A stretch of 64,000 nt of DNA, taken from positions 3,792,885 to 3,856,884 of the forward strand of contig CP005974.1 of the NCBI GenBank assembly GCA_000940995.1, in the 5' to 3' direction. The notes below the pieces were generated by a model that saw nothing but the letters and a program-made list of their open reading frames with translations, had not been told where the DNA came from and did no database searches. The translations under genes and the position numbers were made by a program. The DNA is from Photobacterium gaetbulicola Gung47 (GTDB lineage Bacteria > Pseudomonadota > Gammaproteobacteria > Enterobacterales > Vibrionaceae). Below, in pieces: positions 50,267 through 59,375 of the stretch; position 1 is the first letter of the stretch, and each line of letters begins with the position of its first letter.

Positions 50267-53200
50267 TTAATTGAACTCGAACTGATAAAGTAAGTCTGCC
50301 GCACTATCCAGACCAGAGACCACCTCGATATAGAGATCTTTCATCAAGCGATAACGCACGGTGAACTCGGGGATAGAATTGAATATCCCGACCCCATATT
50401 TCACCTGCAGGCCCGGGGCAATATAACCACTGATCGTAACCTGAGTATCGTCTCCCGTGCCGGCCGTATCCAAAGACAAGTCCTGCACCCCGAAAGCTTC
50501 ACCAACATCCCCCACCAGCTGGCCGCTTTGGGCTAAGCCCATACTCAACAGCGTCGTAGCCATAGCATCATTGCTATCAGACTCACTGTCCAGATCCCTT
50601 CCTCGTAAAATATATGACAGGGCATTCTGTTGCGGCATAGCCGGATCAGAAAAGATATCGACCCTCGGCTCATCAGCGGGCCCGGTTACCCGCAGCCCGG
50701 CAATAACATCATCTTCGATATTATTGGGATTGCGAATCGCCTCAATCGATAAATAAGGTTGGTCAGCAGGCCCGTTAAACAAGATCTGCCCCTTACGGAT
50801 CACCAATTCTTGGGCAAAAGAGCGGTAGATACCATTGCGCAGATTGACTTCACCGTATACCAGCGGACCTTTTTCATCCTGACGGACATTCAAGTCACCG
50901 ACTAAGCCTGCCTTGAGCCCAAAAGCCGACAACTTGACATCATTACCAATTCTCACCAAGACATTGGTTTTCACATTAAACGGGATCGGCTTATCCGTCT
51001 CTACCGGCTGCAAGTCATCATCTAGCAAAATCTCGTCATCCGATACCGATACCGCAGACTCCGGCAGCTGATCGACGGTGATCCGCCCCCATGGAATAGC
51101 CACGCTACCAGTGATCTCTGCTTGCTGTGGTGATGCCTTGATTGTTAGATCCGGCGTCACCTTCACCGCCAATAATGGCGGTACCGTGACTTCGAGCTCC
51201 CGGCCATTAACGCCAAGTTGCCCGCGCCAATTCGCCAGATCCTGCCAATCACCGTCACCGGTGATATTCAATTTACCGTCAGGTGTCACTACCTCGCCAC
51301 TGAGTCGGGCCTGGTAGCCACTAAACGTTGCTGTAATATCGGCCCTATCGACATCGACTGGCACAGTCCGCCCCGACGCCTTAACATTGCTGATCTTGAG
51401 CAAGCCATTCACCGCAGGATGCATCACTGGTCCCGTCACCGAAATATCCGCATCAACCTGGCCATCGAAGGTATGGTAATCCATCAATAAAGGCTTCAAG
51501 AAGCCGAGCATAAAGCGATCCAATTTTAGATTGGCGTCTAGCTGCTGCTCTCCCGTCAGTGGAGCAACCCTGACACGGCCACTCAAGTCACCATTGTCAC
51601 GGATCGCAAAAAGCCAATCGGCATTCAGCGTGTCTTGCTTCACTTCCGCATTGACTGTCACCTTGTCCCAGCCGACAGTGACCGGATCCACGTCAGGATC
51701 TTGCTGCTGAGTCACGCTACCAGCAGGCAGATTCACGCTGGCTTTAACATACGGTGCTGACTTCGGTGCCCATGCCACTTCGGCCTGTACTCCCGCGCTA
51801 CCATTAAGCTCAACATTATCCGGCAAGTAGGGTTCAAGCATCTCGAAATCGACGTTGCTCAGGGCGACATTGGCACGACCACTCGCCCCGGCGTTCATAT
51901 TCTGGGTCAGGCACAGAGCCGCTTTGTCTTTGTCCTGTGCCCAGCAATGCGCGGCGATACTGGCCAATTGCTTATCAAAGCGGTATCCAATGGCCGTAGA
52001 ACGGTCAAGCTTCCATATCCCCAACTCGGTATCAATTTCCCCTTTTTGCAGGACACCACGCCACCCTCTGTCTCGCTCGAGCTCACCTTGCAAGCGCAGT
52101 GCGGTACTTACCGGCTCAGCATTCATATCAAGTGTTAACTGATGTCGCTTTTCACTACCTTTAAACAACAGCGAAAGTTCTTTTAAGGTGAACGCATCAT
52201 AGCGACCACCAGCCGCTGTCAAGCTAAGATCGGCATCCAACACTGGCATCGGGGTAATATTGCCTTTCAGTGTCAGAGTCTCAAGCGAGGCCAACGACTC
52301 CCAGCCCAACGCTTCACCGACCAAATTGACATCCATATCCGGCTCGGTCATTTTCCCCTTTAGCTGAATACTGCCCAGCACGCTGCCACGCAAACCGGGG
52401 ACAGACTGAGACAGATCTGGCGCATTGATCTCCGCCACCATATCCCATGTTTTGTTCAACCGGCCTTTAGCGGAGAATCCATTGGGACCATGTTTGAGAG
52501 CCAGGCCTTGGGTATCTAGCTGTATCTCTCCCTTGCCCGCAGTATCGTTAGCTGACAATTGCCCCGCAAGATCGAGCTGCTGCTCCATTACAACCCCATC
52601 AACCACCAATTCCGGCAATTCAACAAACCAGCCTCCCTGAGGCGTTAAACCACCCGACGTCTTGAGCTTACCACTTAAATCACCAGGTACATCCTGCCAT
52701 TCCAAGCCAGGCTGAATATGGCTAAAATCCAGCTCCCCTTGCCAGCTCACCAGTTCTTTCCAGCTTGCACTGGCACTGCCCGACACCTTGCCTCCCAGGG
52801 TATCAACAGCAAGGCGACTCAGTTCGATATCCTCAAGGCTGCCCTTGCCAACCAGCTCAGCACCGACAGCTGGCATTGGCTTACCGTCAACCTGACTGTT
52901 CAGCGAGAAGCTATAGCCCTCAAGGCTGCCTTTTGCCGTCAGCTGGGTCTCTTTGGCCTCAAAATCGGGCTCACTGTCTATCGGCCATTGCAAGTGCTGG
53001 CTGTTGAGGGAGAGCTCGAACGGCAACGCTGGTTCGAGTGGTGACAGGCGCCCCTTCAGCCTAGCATCAAGCGTCCCTTTCACTTGCGCATCGAGGGTTA
53101 AGTTAGCAACACTACCTTCAGCATTAAGTACCAGTTCGTGATTCTCTATCGGGGCCATTTTTATGGCAACGCCAGCCTTGAGTGCCAGTGGATAATCCCC

Positions 53201-54016
53201 CGTCAAGGCGATATTGGCCTCTGCATTGAGAGCGGCCTGGGGAGCGGATACCTCCAGCCTTTCAACCACAATCTCGCTGCCACTGGCCGAGGCCACCAAT
53301 TCGAGCTTCTTGACGGTTTGGGCCGGCTCACCCTGGAGGGTAAAGTCTTCTACCGTAAAGCGTTCAATATCAATCGCCAGCGGGATAATCACCTCCGGTA
53401 ACACGATTCCCCCTGAATCTGCGCCCTCAGGGGTAGCCGCCTCAACCGGCTCAGCACTTGCCGAAGCCAACTCAAGCTCGATCTTCTGCCACTCAGTCGG
53501 CTTGATAACCAACCGCTCTCCCTGCATCTCTGCGGCCGTAGCGAAGTGTTGCCAAGCCACTTTATTACCAAGCACATCCAGCTCGATATCATCAAGTATC
53601 AAGCGAGAAAGGAAGATAGGGATGGGTAAGTGTATTTCTGTCACCGGTTCCGACGATGCTTCCTCCTGGTTTTCTTCTGACGCAGGCGGTAATTCCGGCA
53701 TCGAGAAACGCACACCAGATACCGCTAGGTTAGAAATACACACCGCCGGAGTCAGCAAACAACTATCTTCGATGTCCAGAGCCAGCTGCGCGACGGACAG
53801 ATTGATGCTGTCATCGTTATAACCGACCTGCTGCAGGGAAAAGCCATTAAGCAAGCTCCCCTGGCTGGCACCGATACTCAGTGACGGCAATACTCTCTGT
53901 GCTCCCCAAACTGCAACTTTGATCCCTGCCGGAGTATACAGTAATGCCGCAACGGCAATGACCAACACCAACAATAGTGCCAATAAGGCAATGGCTGAGC
54001 GCTTTACCCAAATCAT
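50267..54016 (-). CDS. tamB: Translocation and assembly module subunit TamB (AsmA/DUF490-type)
   Basis: TamB spans the periplasm from the inner membrane and works with TamA in outer-membrane protein assembly; the wider family also moves phospholipid. The 1249-residue product has one N-terminal helix (SAIALLALLLVLVIAVAALLY, about residues 7-27), a long beta-helical body of amphipathic repeats and a C-terminal DUF490/TamB domain. It ends MKDLYIEVVSGLDSAADLLY followed by QFEFN. Length is near E. coli TamB (1259). The start overlaps the tamA stop as ATGA. Confidence 0.94.
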   Translation of the reverse strand: MIWVKRSAIALLALLLVLVIAVAALLYTPAGIKVAVWGAQRVLPSLSIGASQGSLLNGFSLQQVGYNDDSINLSVAQLALDIEDSCLLTPAVCISNLAVSGVRFSMPELPPASEENQEEASSEPVTEIHLPIPIFLSRLILDDIELDVLGNKVAWQHFATAAEMQGERLVIKPTEWQKIELELASASAEPVEAATPEGADSGGIVLPEVIIPLAIDIERFTVEDFTLQGEPAQTVKKLELVASASGSEIVVERLEVSAPQAALNAEANIALTGDYPLALKAGVAIKMAPIENHELVLNAEGSVANLTLDAQVKGTLDARLKGRLSPLEPALPFELSLNSQHLQWPIDSEPDFEAKETQLTAKGSLEGYSFSLNSQVDGKPMPAVGAELVGKGSLEDIELSRLAVDTLGGKVSGSASASWKELVSWQGELDFSHIQPGLEWQDVPGDLSGKLKTSGGLTPQGGWFVELPELVVDGVVMEQQLDLAGQLSANDTAGKGEIQLDTQGLALKHGPNGFSAKGRLNKTWDMVAEINAPDLSQSVPGLRGSVLGSIQLKGKMTEPDMDVNLVGEALGWESLASLETLTLKGNITPMPVLDADLSLTAAGGRYDAFTLKELSLLFKGSEKRHQLTLDMNAEPVSTALRLQGELERDRGWRGVLQKGEIDTELGIWKLDRSTAIGYRFDKQLASIAAHCWAQDKDKAALCLTQNMNAGASGRANVALSNVDFEMLEPYLPDNVELNGSAGVQAEVAWAPKSAPYVKASVNLPAGSVTQQQDPDVDPVTVGWDKVTVNAEVKQDTLNADWLFAIRDNGDLSGRVRVAPLTGEQQLDANLKLDRFMLGFLKPLLMDYHTFDGQVDADISVTGPVMHPAVNGLLKISNVKASGRTVPVDVDRADITATFSGYQARLSGEVVTPDGKLNITGDGDWQDLANWRGQLGVNGRELEVTVPPLLAVKVTPDLTIKASPQQAEITGSVAIPWGRITVDQLPESAVSVSDDEILLDDDLQPVETDKPIPFNVKTNVLVRIGNDVKLSAFGLKAGLVGDLNVRQDEKGPLVYGEVNLRNGIYRSFAQELVIRKGQILFNGPADQPYLSIEAIRNPNNIEDDVIAGLRVTGPADEPRVDIFSDPAMPQQNALSYILRGRDLDSESDSNDAMATTLLSMGLAQSGQLVGDVGEAFGVQDLSLDTAGTGDDTQVTISGYIAPGLQVKYGVGIFNSIPEFTVRYRLMKDLYIEVVSGLDSAADLLYQFEFN

Positions 54017-55728
54017 ATTTCTGGCCCCAATACAAAGTGGAGCTGGAACTTATCTTTTTCTTTGTCCAGTCCCCAAGCAAAATCAACACGGATAGGGCCT
54101 ACTGGCGAAGCCCAGCGAACACCTACCCCGGCACCAGCCAGCCATTCGGGGCTGTCATTCCAGGCCGAGCCATAATCGTAAAACACCGCGCCCCACCAAT
54201 TACCGTAGACGCGGTACTGGTACTCTAATGATGAAGTAAGCATATACTTACCGCCTTCCCTCAGGTCCAGCTCATTACGTGGTGAGATTGACTGATAGCT
54301 GTAGCCCCGCAGGCTATTGTCACCACCAATAAAGAAGCGCATTGACGGCGGGATGTCACTCAGGCTGTCAGCAATTACCGCCCCGCCATCCAGGCGGAAC
54401 AATCCCCGGTGATTTTCCCCGGCACTCCGAATCCAAGCCGAACGACCACGCAAGCGCGTCAAACGGGTATCCGACCCTAAAGCAGGATCAGAGTATTCAA
54501 CAGATATTAGCTGCTTGTCTCCCCAGGTAGGCATGGCCCCCCCGCGAAGCCGCGTTTTGTCATAGCTGATCCCCGGGATCACCATGAGCAAGTTTCCGCT
54601 CTCTATTTTGCCCTGGGTATAGTCCTCATAGAGCAACCGCACTGAAGCGATCCGTTTCCACCCCGATTCCAAGCGCCAGTGGCGCTCAAGCGCCAAATTG
54701 GTTTCAGTACTGATGGTGTCGTGGTTATCGACATAGCGGATCCCCCCGACAATTTGGTAGTAGTCATTCAGCACATCATCAAGCGGGATTTTGTAGGTTG
54801 CCTCGATCTTTGGCTGGATCTCAGACAGCTCTGTTTTAATACTCAGACTGTGGCCCTTGCTGTTAAGCCACGGTTTACGCCAATTGAATTTCAGGCGAGG
54901 CCCAACATCGGTTGAATAACCGATACCCGTTTCAATTTGGTTCTTCACTTGTGGTTTAACCACAACGCTAACAGGGATTTCATCATCTTTGATGTTGGCT
55001 ATTTCACCACCGACGAATATCGATGAGAACCATCCGACGTTGGACAGACGTTGGTTGAATTCCCCCAGGGTCGAGGCAAGATACGGTTCACCCTTCTCGT
55101 AGGGTACTAAAGACTCAAGGCGATCAAGTTCAATCTGGCTGCCTTCAAAAACAGTTTCACCAAAGTTATAGCGCTGGCCAGAGGCATATTCGATGGTAAT
55201 AAACGCCTCGTTACGACTTGGGGCGACCTCCAGGCGAGTGACTTTCAGTTCGCCATCAAAATAGCCTTTTCTCAACGCCAAACTAGTCAGCGAAGACTTC
55301 AGCGACTCGTATTTTCCATGGTTGAGCGTCTCCCCCAACCCCAGTCCGCTAGTACGCACCAAAGCAAGAAAGTCAGGATCATTTCTCGCCATGCCCGTCA
55401 ATATGATGTTGCTTCGAGCAATGATTGTCTTCGGACCAGCCTCGACATGAACAATAAGCTTCCTGCCGCCTTCCGCTTCGCTATAAGTGATGGTTGGGTT
55501 ATATCGTCCCAATGCTTTGAGCGCATCGCGGATTTCTCCCTCAAGTTGATCACGAAAACGGAGGGAGGTACTGTAATCATCCTCCGGGATCGCTGAGACA
55601 TAAGCATCAACATTGTCCTTGAGGCTTCCTTTTAAACCTTTAATCGTCAGAGAGGTCGCGGCTGAGACCGGTATAGCAACGGTGAGCGCAAGTGTTGCCA
55701 GGCCAAACCGCAAAAAAGGTATCTTCAT
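54013..55728 (-). CDS. tamA: Translocation and assembly module subunit TamA (Omp85 family)
   Basis: The 571-residue product has a signal peptide (about 1-23), three POTRA domains (about 25-265) and a 16-strand Omp85 barrel that ends in QLHFVLGPEI; the lid/loop motif VRLRGRS-like segment and GGDNSLRGYSYQSISPRNE are visible. TamA works with TamB in the outer membrane. Divergent from msrA, and operonic with tamB and ytfP, the same order as E. coli ytfM-ytfN-ytfP. Length is close to E. coli TamA (577). Confidence 0.95.
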   Translation of the reverse strand: MKIPFLRFGLATLALTVAIPVSAATSLTIKGLKGSLKDNVDAYVSAIPEDDYSTSLRFRDQLEGEIRDALKALGRYNPTITYSEAEGGRKLIVHVEAGPKTIIARSNIILTGMARNDPDFLALVRTSGLGLGETLNHGKYESLKSSLTSLALRKGYFDGELKVTRLEVAPSRNEAFITIEYASGQRYNFGETVFEGSQIELDRLESLVPYEKGEPYLASTLGEFNQRLSNVGWFSSIFVGGEIANIKDDEIPVSVVVKPQVKNQIETGIGYSTDVGPRLKFNWRKPWLNSKGHSLSIKTELSEIQPKIEATYKIPLDDVLNDYYQIVGGIRYVDNHDTISTETNLALERHWRLESGWKRIASVRLLYEDYTQGKIESGNLLMVIPGISYDKTRLRGGAMPTWGDKQLISVEYSDPALGSDTRLTRLRGRSAWIRSAGENHRGLFRLDGGAVIADSLSDIPPSMRFFIGGDNSLRGYSYQSISPRNELDLREGGKYMLTSSLEYQYRVYGNWWGAVFYDYGSAWNDSPEWLAGAGVGVRWASPVGPIRVDFAWGLDKEKDKFQLHFVLGPEI

Positions 55729-55902
55729 TCTTATTTACTTCATTAGTTAGCGCATTATTTTGTTATGTCTGTGCATGGTTAATTTTGACAAAGCACAGCC
55801 TGAACTGCCAATGTTTTGCTTTGAAATTCAGCCTTAGTTGAATGTCTTCCCGGTTTCCTCTACTTTGAAGAATGTCAGTGACTTCAAAATAAGGAAATAC
55901 CA

Positions 55903-56529
55903 ATGTCGTCAGTCAAGCCAATCTTACCCACCGAAAGCCAAGCCCTGATAGGCCGGGCAACGCCCATTGTCCCTTCCCTGCCCCATGCGGTGAACGGAAC
56001 ACAACTCAATGACGATATCCCCCCAGGCATGGAAGTACTCACTATCGGAATGGGGTGCTTTTGGGGAGCTGAAAGACTTTTTTGGCAGCAAGCTGGCGTA
56101 TACAGTACAGCGGTAGGTTACAGCGGAGGACTCACTCCCAATCCGACCTATCAAGAGGTATGCACCGGTCGAACCGGCCATAGTGAGGTAGTTAGGGTGA
56201 TCTTCAACCCGCAGCAAATTTGCCTAGAGACCTTGCTCACCCTATTTTGGGAAAAGCACGATCCTACTCAGGGAATGCGCCAGGGTAATGATATAGGAAC
56301 ACAATACCGCTCAGCGATCTATACCTATTCGGAAAAACAGCATCAGGAAGCGTTAGCCAGCAAAACCCGCTACCAGCAAGCACTTGCCGATGCCCTGATT
56401 ACCACGGAGATCGAACCTGCAGCCACGTTCTATTTCGCCGAAGATTACCATCAGCAATACTTGGCTAAAAACCCCGGAGGCTACTGCGGGTTAGGAGGCA
56501 CCGGTATCTGCATGCCTCCACAAAAATAA
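55903..56529 (+). CDS. msrA: Peptide methionine sulfoxide reductase MsrA
   Basis: MsrA reduces the S-epimer of methionine sulfoxide in proteins. The 208-residue product carries the catalytic cysteine in GMGCFWGAERLFW (C52), the conserved YSGG and HDPTQGMRQGNDIGTQYRSA segments, and the C-terminal YCGLGGTGICMP with the two resolving cysteines. Length agrees with the long enterobacterial form (212). Divergent from tamA, as in E. coli. Confidence 0.96.
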   Translation: MSSVKPILPTESQALIGRATPIVPSLPHAVNGTQLNDDIPPGMEVLTIGMGCFWGAERLFWQQAGVYSTAVGYSGGLTPNPTYQEVCTGRTGHSEVVRVIFNPQQICLETLLTLFWEKHDPTQGMRQGNDIGTQYRSAIYTYSEKQHQEALASKTRYQQALADALITTEIEPAATFYFAEDYHQQYLAKNPGGYCGLGGTGICMPPQK

Positions 56530-56534
56530 TTGGG

Positions 56535-56744
56535 CTAGACTGCCTTTGCACTAAGGAGCTGAATTTCTCGGTTCACTTCGCTCAGCACATTCAGCGCCTT
56601 GGTATCCTGTTTCTTCGGGGGCAATAAACGCCCACAATCAAATTCAAAGGCCCCAACTCCGATTATAAATAATCGCCCTCTGAAATAACTTTTCACATAC
56701 CGAGCGACTTGGTTTGGTCGATATTGTTTGAATATTCTTAGCAT
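56535..56744 (-). CDS. ytfK: YtfK (DUF1107), SpoT-linked stress factor
   Basis: The 69-residue product (MLRIFKQYRPNQVARYVKSY, then FRGRLFIIGVGAFEFDCGRL) is clearly E. coli YtfK-like, with the FRGRL and GAFEFD core and the NVLSEVNREI helix. In E. coli YtfK stimulates SpoT-dependent (p)ppGpp accumulation. AGGGA precedes ATG 56744. It is convergent with msrA, 5 bases apart, and ytfJ lies on the other side, which repeats E. coli ytf gene content. Confidence 0.9.
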   Translation of the reverse strand: MLRIFKQYRPNQVARYVKSYFRGRLFIIGVGAFEFDCGRLLPPKKQDTKALNVLSEVNREIQLLSAKAV

Positions 56745-57004
56745 GGTTCCCTCACAAAATTACTATCACTATAGACCCTGAAAAAGCCCGGATGTTTCCT
56801 TTTTCTAAGACATGATAAATCAAGCAAGTTATCTGCCAATTAGGCGACGCTCAGCCAACTTATTGTTCATTTCTCCGTGTATTCCACTTAACAATGCACT
56901 TTGTTTTATATTTTCGTGATAATGTTCAAGGCTTTATAAACTGGTTGAACCAGCTAGCCATGAGTAATCTAAGATAATGGCGCGTCTATTCAATAGTGGA
57001 AATA
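56745..57004. promoter_or_regulatory. Divergent ytfK/ytfJ region
   Basis: These 260 bases are AT-rich and carry the divergent promoters. TATAGT at 56767-56772, read on the minus strand, is a possible -10 for ytfK. No other feature was recognised. Confidence 0.35.
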
Positions 57005-57559
57005 ATGATGAACAAGAAGCCTATTTTTACCCTGCTCGCCATGCTGTTACCTGGGACAGTATTTGCCCATAACCTTACCGTTGGTGAAGCTCTACCGAAT
57101 GTGACAGTGGCTGATAAGGGCGAAATAACCCTACAGGATGACAAAATTGTCTATCAAGATTGGAGTAGCCATCAGCTTACAGGCAAGGTTCGGGTGATCC
57201 AAGCCATCGCTGGCCGCAGCTCTGCAAAAGCAATGAATGCAGATCTGATGAGTGCGATTACTGCCGCTGACTTCCCGGATGAACAGTACCAAACGACAAC
57301 CATCATCAACCAAGATGATGCGATCTGGGGTACTGGGAGCTTCGTCAAGTCATCAGCCGAAGACAGCAAGCGAGAGTTTTCTTGGTCTTCCATGGTGCTG
57401 GATGCCAATGGCAGTGTCCATGAGTCGTGGCAGCTGGCCGCTGAAAACTCGGCCATCATTGTTCTTGACAAAGATAGCCAAGTACTTTTTGTTAAAGAAG
57501 GCAAACTAACAGAACAAGAGATTAATCAAGCGCTTGAGCTCGTGAAAAGTAACCTTTAA
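57005..57559 (+). CDS. ytfJ: YtfJ-family periplasmic protein
   Basis: The 184-residue product (start ATG 57005 or 57008) has a signal peptide ending in TVFAH (about residue 22) and the YtfJ/TIGR01626 domain, with VRVIQAIAGRSSAKAMNADL and SWSSMVLDANGSVHESWQL. The fold is thioredoxin-like in prediction, but no CxxC is present. Function is unknown. It is upstream of the zinc cluster, separated by a 110-base gap that holds the Zur-like box, so it need not belong to that operon. Confidence 0.88.
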   Translation: MMNKKPIFTLLAMLLPGTVFAHNLTVGEALPNVTVADKGEITLQDDKIVYQDWSSHQLTGKVRVIQAIAGRSSAKAMNADLMSAITAADFPDEQYQTTTIINQDDAIWGTGSFVKSSAEDSKREFSWSSMVLDANGSVHESWQLAAENSAIIVLDKDSQVLFVKEGKLTEQEINQALELVKSNL

Positions 57560-57622
57560 GCCGGCTTAACAAACCTTAAATAAAAAAAATGATAATGAAG
57601 GCCATATTCTAGTAACAGTAGT

Positions 57623-57641
57623 AATGTTATATTATTACACC
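57623..57641. promoter_or_regulatory. Zur-box-like operator in front of the zinc cluster
   Basis: AATGTTATATTATTACACC matches 15 of 19 positions of the gamma-proteobacterial Zur motif AATGTTATAATATAACATT, including the full left half. It lies 29 bases before the first gene of the zinc cluster and contains TATATT, a possible -10. Confidence 0.75.
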
Positions 57642-57669
57642 ACATGGATATGGCTTTTATTTTTTCAAA

Positions 57670-57963
57670 GTGAATCTTGCACAGCGTTGGATACCCAAAC
57701 TAAGCCTTATTATTATCAGCCTGATCATTGTCATTGGGCCGATGACTGTATTGCACCAACTTGATGCAGTCACTGACCATCACCACGCCGTTGACTGTTC
57801 TATCTGCCATATTGTTCATGACAGCCTACATAGCCAAACCACTCCGCTAGCAACGCCGATCAGTCCCTTATCAATATTTACTCTTCCTGCTATAGGAAGA
57901 GGCTTCCAGCAATACCTTTCCCCAATCGCACGCTCACCTCCAATCCATAACATTGATTTATAG
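57670..57963 (+). CDS. Small membrane protein with His/CxxC metal-site motif
   Basis: The 97-residue product starts at GTG 57670; no better start is available and the ribosome-binding site is weak. One hydrophobic segment (LSLIIISLIIVIGPMTVL, about residues 12-29) is followed by TDHHHAVDCSICHIVHDSLH (about 35-54). With histidines and a C-x-x-C this is a likely metal ligand set, similar to DUF2946/DUF2607 proteins of vibrios. It is the first gene after the Zur-like box and is followed by the DUF2796 gene, so a role in zinc handling is inferred. Confidence 0.72.
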   Translation: MNLAQRWIPKLSLIIISLIIVIGPMTVLHQLDAVTDHHHAVDCSICHIVHDSLHSQTTPLATPISPLSIFTLPAIGRGFQQYLSPIARSPPIHNIDL

Positions 57964-58001
57964 AGATACTTTTTAATCATTCACTAATTTTTGGGGTAAC
58001 C

Positions 58002-58637
58002 ATGCGTTTTAATCAATCTCTTTCACCAATAGCTACTTTATTTGTCATTCTAAGCCTGACCGCTTCTGGCTCTGCTGCTGCAAACGATCACTTCCGCCAA
58101 CATGATGCTCACATCCATGGCATCGTGGAAGTAAATATCGCCCAAGACAGCCAAGACTTACTCATGGAAATTCACGCTCCGGGTGCAGACGTTGTCGGCT
58201 TTGAACACGCTCCTCATACTGACGAACAAAGGGCGGCAATTGAAAATGCGATTAAAAAACTGCAATCACCAGACTCCACTTGGATGTTGACGCCTAACGC
58301 ACGATGCCAATTGGTTGATAGCCAGGTCACTGAAACACTATCCACTCAGGAAGGTGTTGATCATGACAATCATGACAATCATGACAATCATGACAATCAT
58401 GACAAACATGACCACGGCCACGATCATGACCATGACCATGACCATGACCATAGTGGCCACGGCGAATTTACTGCGCAATATACCTATAAATGTGACAAGA
58501 TTGAGCAATTAACCGACGTTAAAACTCAGTGGTTCACACATTTCCCAACCACAGAGCGCATCACCGTTAACGCCATTACGGAGAAAGGACAAAAAGGTGG
58601 GTCGCTGACCTCAAACACCACCACTTTCCGTTTCTAA
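58002..58637 (+). CDS. Secreted His-rich zinc-binding protein, DUF2796 (ZrgA-like)
   Basis: The 211-residue product has a signal peptide (about 1-27) and a DUF2796 body beginning FRQHDAHIHGIVEVNIAQD, with conserved H-x-H-G. Between about residues 118 and 152 lies a run of His, Asp, Asn and Gly (HDNHDNHDNHD, then DHDHDHDHDHSGHG) that breaks the domain. A Vibrio cholerae zinc-uptake system named Zrg contains the same set of gene families, and I take this as its presumed periplasmic zinc binder; the letter naming is from memory. The His-rich loop is encoded by a short tandem DNA repeat. Confidence 0.85.
   Translation: MRFNQSLSPIATLFVILSLTASGSAAANDHFRQHDAHIHGIVEVNIAQDSQDLLMEIHAPGADVVGFEHAPHTDEQRAAIENAIKKLQSPDSTWMLTPNARCQLVDSQVTETLSTQEGVDHDNHDNHDNHDNHDKHDHGHDHDHDHDHDHSGHGEFTAQYTYKCDKIEQLTDVKTQWFTHFPTTERITVNAITEKGQKGGSLTSNTTTFRF
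58362..58448. repeat. Tandem repeat encoding the His-rich loop
   Basis: Five 9-base units CATGACAA(T/A) run from 58362 to 58406, then CATGAC and a short gap, and then four 6-base CATGAC units from 58425 to 58448. All units keep the reading frame, so copy changes only lengthen or shorten the metal-binding loop. Confidence 0.9.
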
Positions 58638-58650
58638 TCCCAAGTAACCA

Positions 58651-58674
58651 AAATGGGGAAGTAATTCCCCATTT
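58651..58674 (+). other. Hairpin between the DUF2796 and ATPase genes
   Basis: AAATGGGGAA (58651-58660) pairs with TTCCCCATTT (58665-58674), a perfect 10-base stem. No T-run follows. The start codon of the ATPase is 11 bases on, so it may stabilise the upstream message or affect translation. Confidence 0.6.
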
Positions 58675-58685
58675 CAGGACAGATC

Positions 58686-59375
58686 ATGAACATCATTGAG
58701 ATCCGCGAACTCACATTCCAATGGCCTCGCCAAACCCAGCCATTACTGGATATCCCTACACTGGTGGTTAACAAAGGTGAAAAAGTTTTCATCAAAGGCC
58801 CTAGCGGCAGTGGGAAATCAAGTCTGCTAAGCCTGCTTGCTGGCATAAACGAACCGACATCGGGTACCGTTGAGCTCCTTGGACAACCCTTTAGTAGCCT
58901 CAAGCCAACGGCAAGAGACCGTTTTCGGGCCGACCATATCGGTTACATCTTCCAGATGTTCAACCTACTCCCTTATCTGTCAGTCATTGATAATGTCCTG
59001 CTCCCTTGCCGGTTTTCAGAGTTAAGAAAGACGCAAATTAACGGAGGCATGTATGAGCAGGCCAAAGAGCTACTTTCTCAGCTTCATCTCCCGAGTGAAT
59101 GCTTGTCTCGCCCAATCAGTGAGCTCAGTATCGGACAGCAGCAACGGGTTGCCGCTGCAAGAGCGCTGATTGGTAAACCAAAATTATTAATTGCTGATGA
59201 ACCAACCTCAGCGTTGGATCATGATAATCGCGAGGCATTCATCAAATTGCTGATGACGGAATGCGATAGGTCTGACACCACATTACTTTTTGTCAGTCAT
59301 GATGAAACACTTGAACCACTATTTGATCGCAGTATCAATCTAAACGCCATTAACCAAGCAGTAAGGGGACAATAA
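58686..59375 (+). CDS. ABC ATPase of the zinc cluster (LolD/MacB type)
   Basis: The 229-residue product has Walker A GPSGSGKSS (about residues 38-46), the signature LSIGQQQRVAAARALIG (about 145-161) and Walker B LLIADEPTSALD (about 167-178). It groups with ATPases that serve FtsX-fold permeases, and its partner gene directly follows with a TAATG overlap. It is thought to power the same system as its neighbours. The V. cholerae relatives are described as zinc importers. Confidence 0.9.
   Translation: MNIIEIRELTFQWPRQTQPLLDIPTLVVNKGEKVFIKGPSGSGKSSLLSLLAGINEPTSGTVELLGQPFSSLKPTARDRFRADHIGYIFQMFNLLPYLSVIDNVLLPCRFSELRKTQINGGMYEQAKELLSQLHLPSECLSRPISELSIGQQQRVAAARALIGKPKLLIADEPTSALDHDNREAFIKLLMTECDRSDTTLLFVSHDETLEPLFDRSINLNAINQAVRGQ

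Noticed and set aside
58315..58512. Frame of MTIMTIMTIM-type repeats in the DUF2796 gene
   Set aside because: It is the shifted reading of the His-rich repeat; the DUF2796 frame has the signal peptide and conserved domain.
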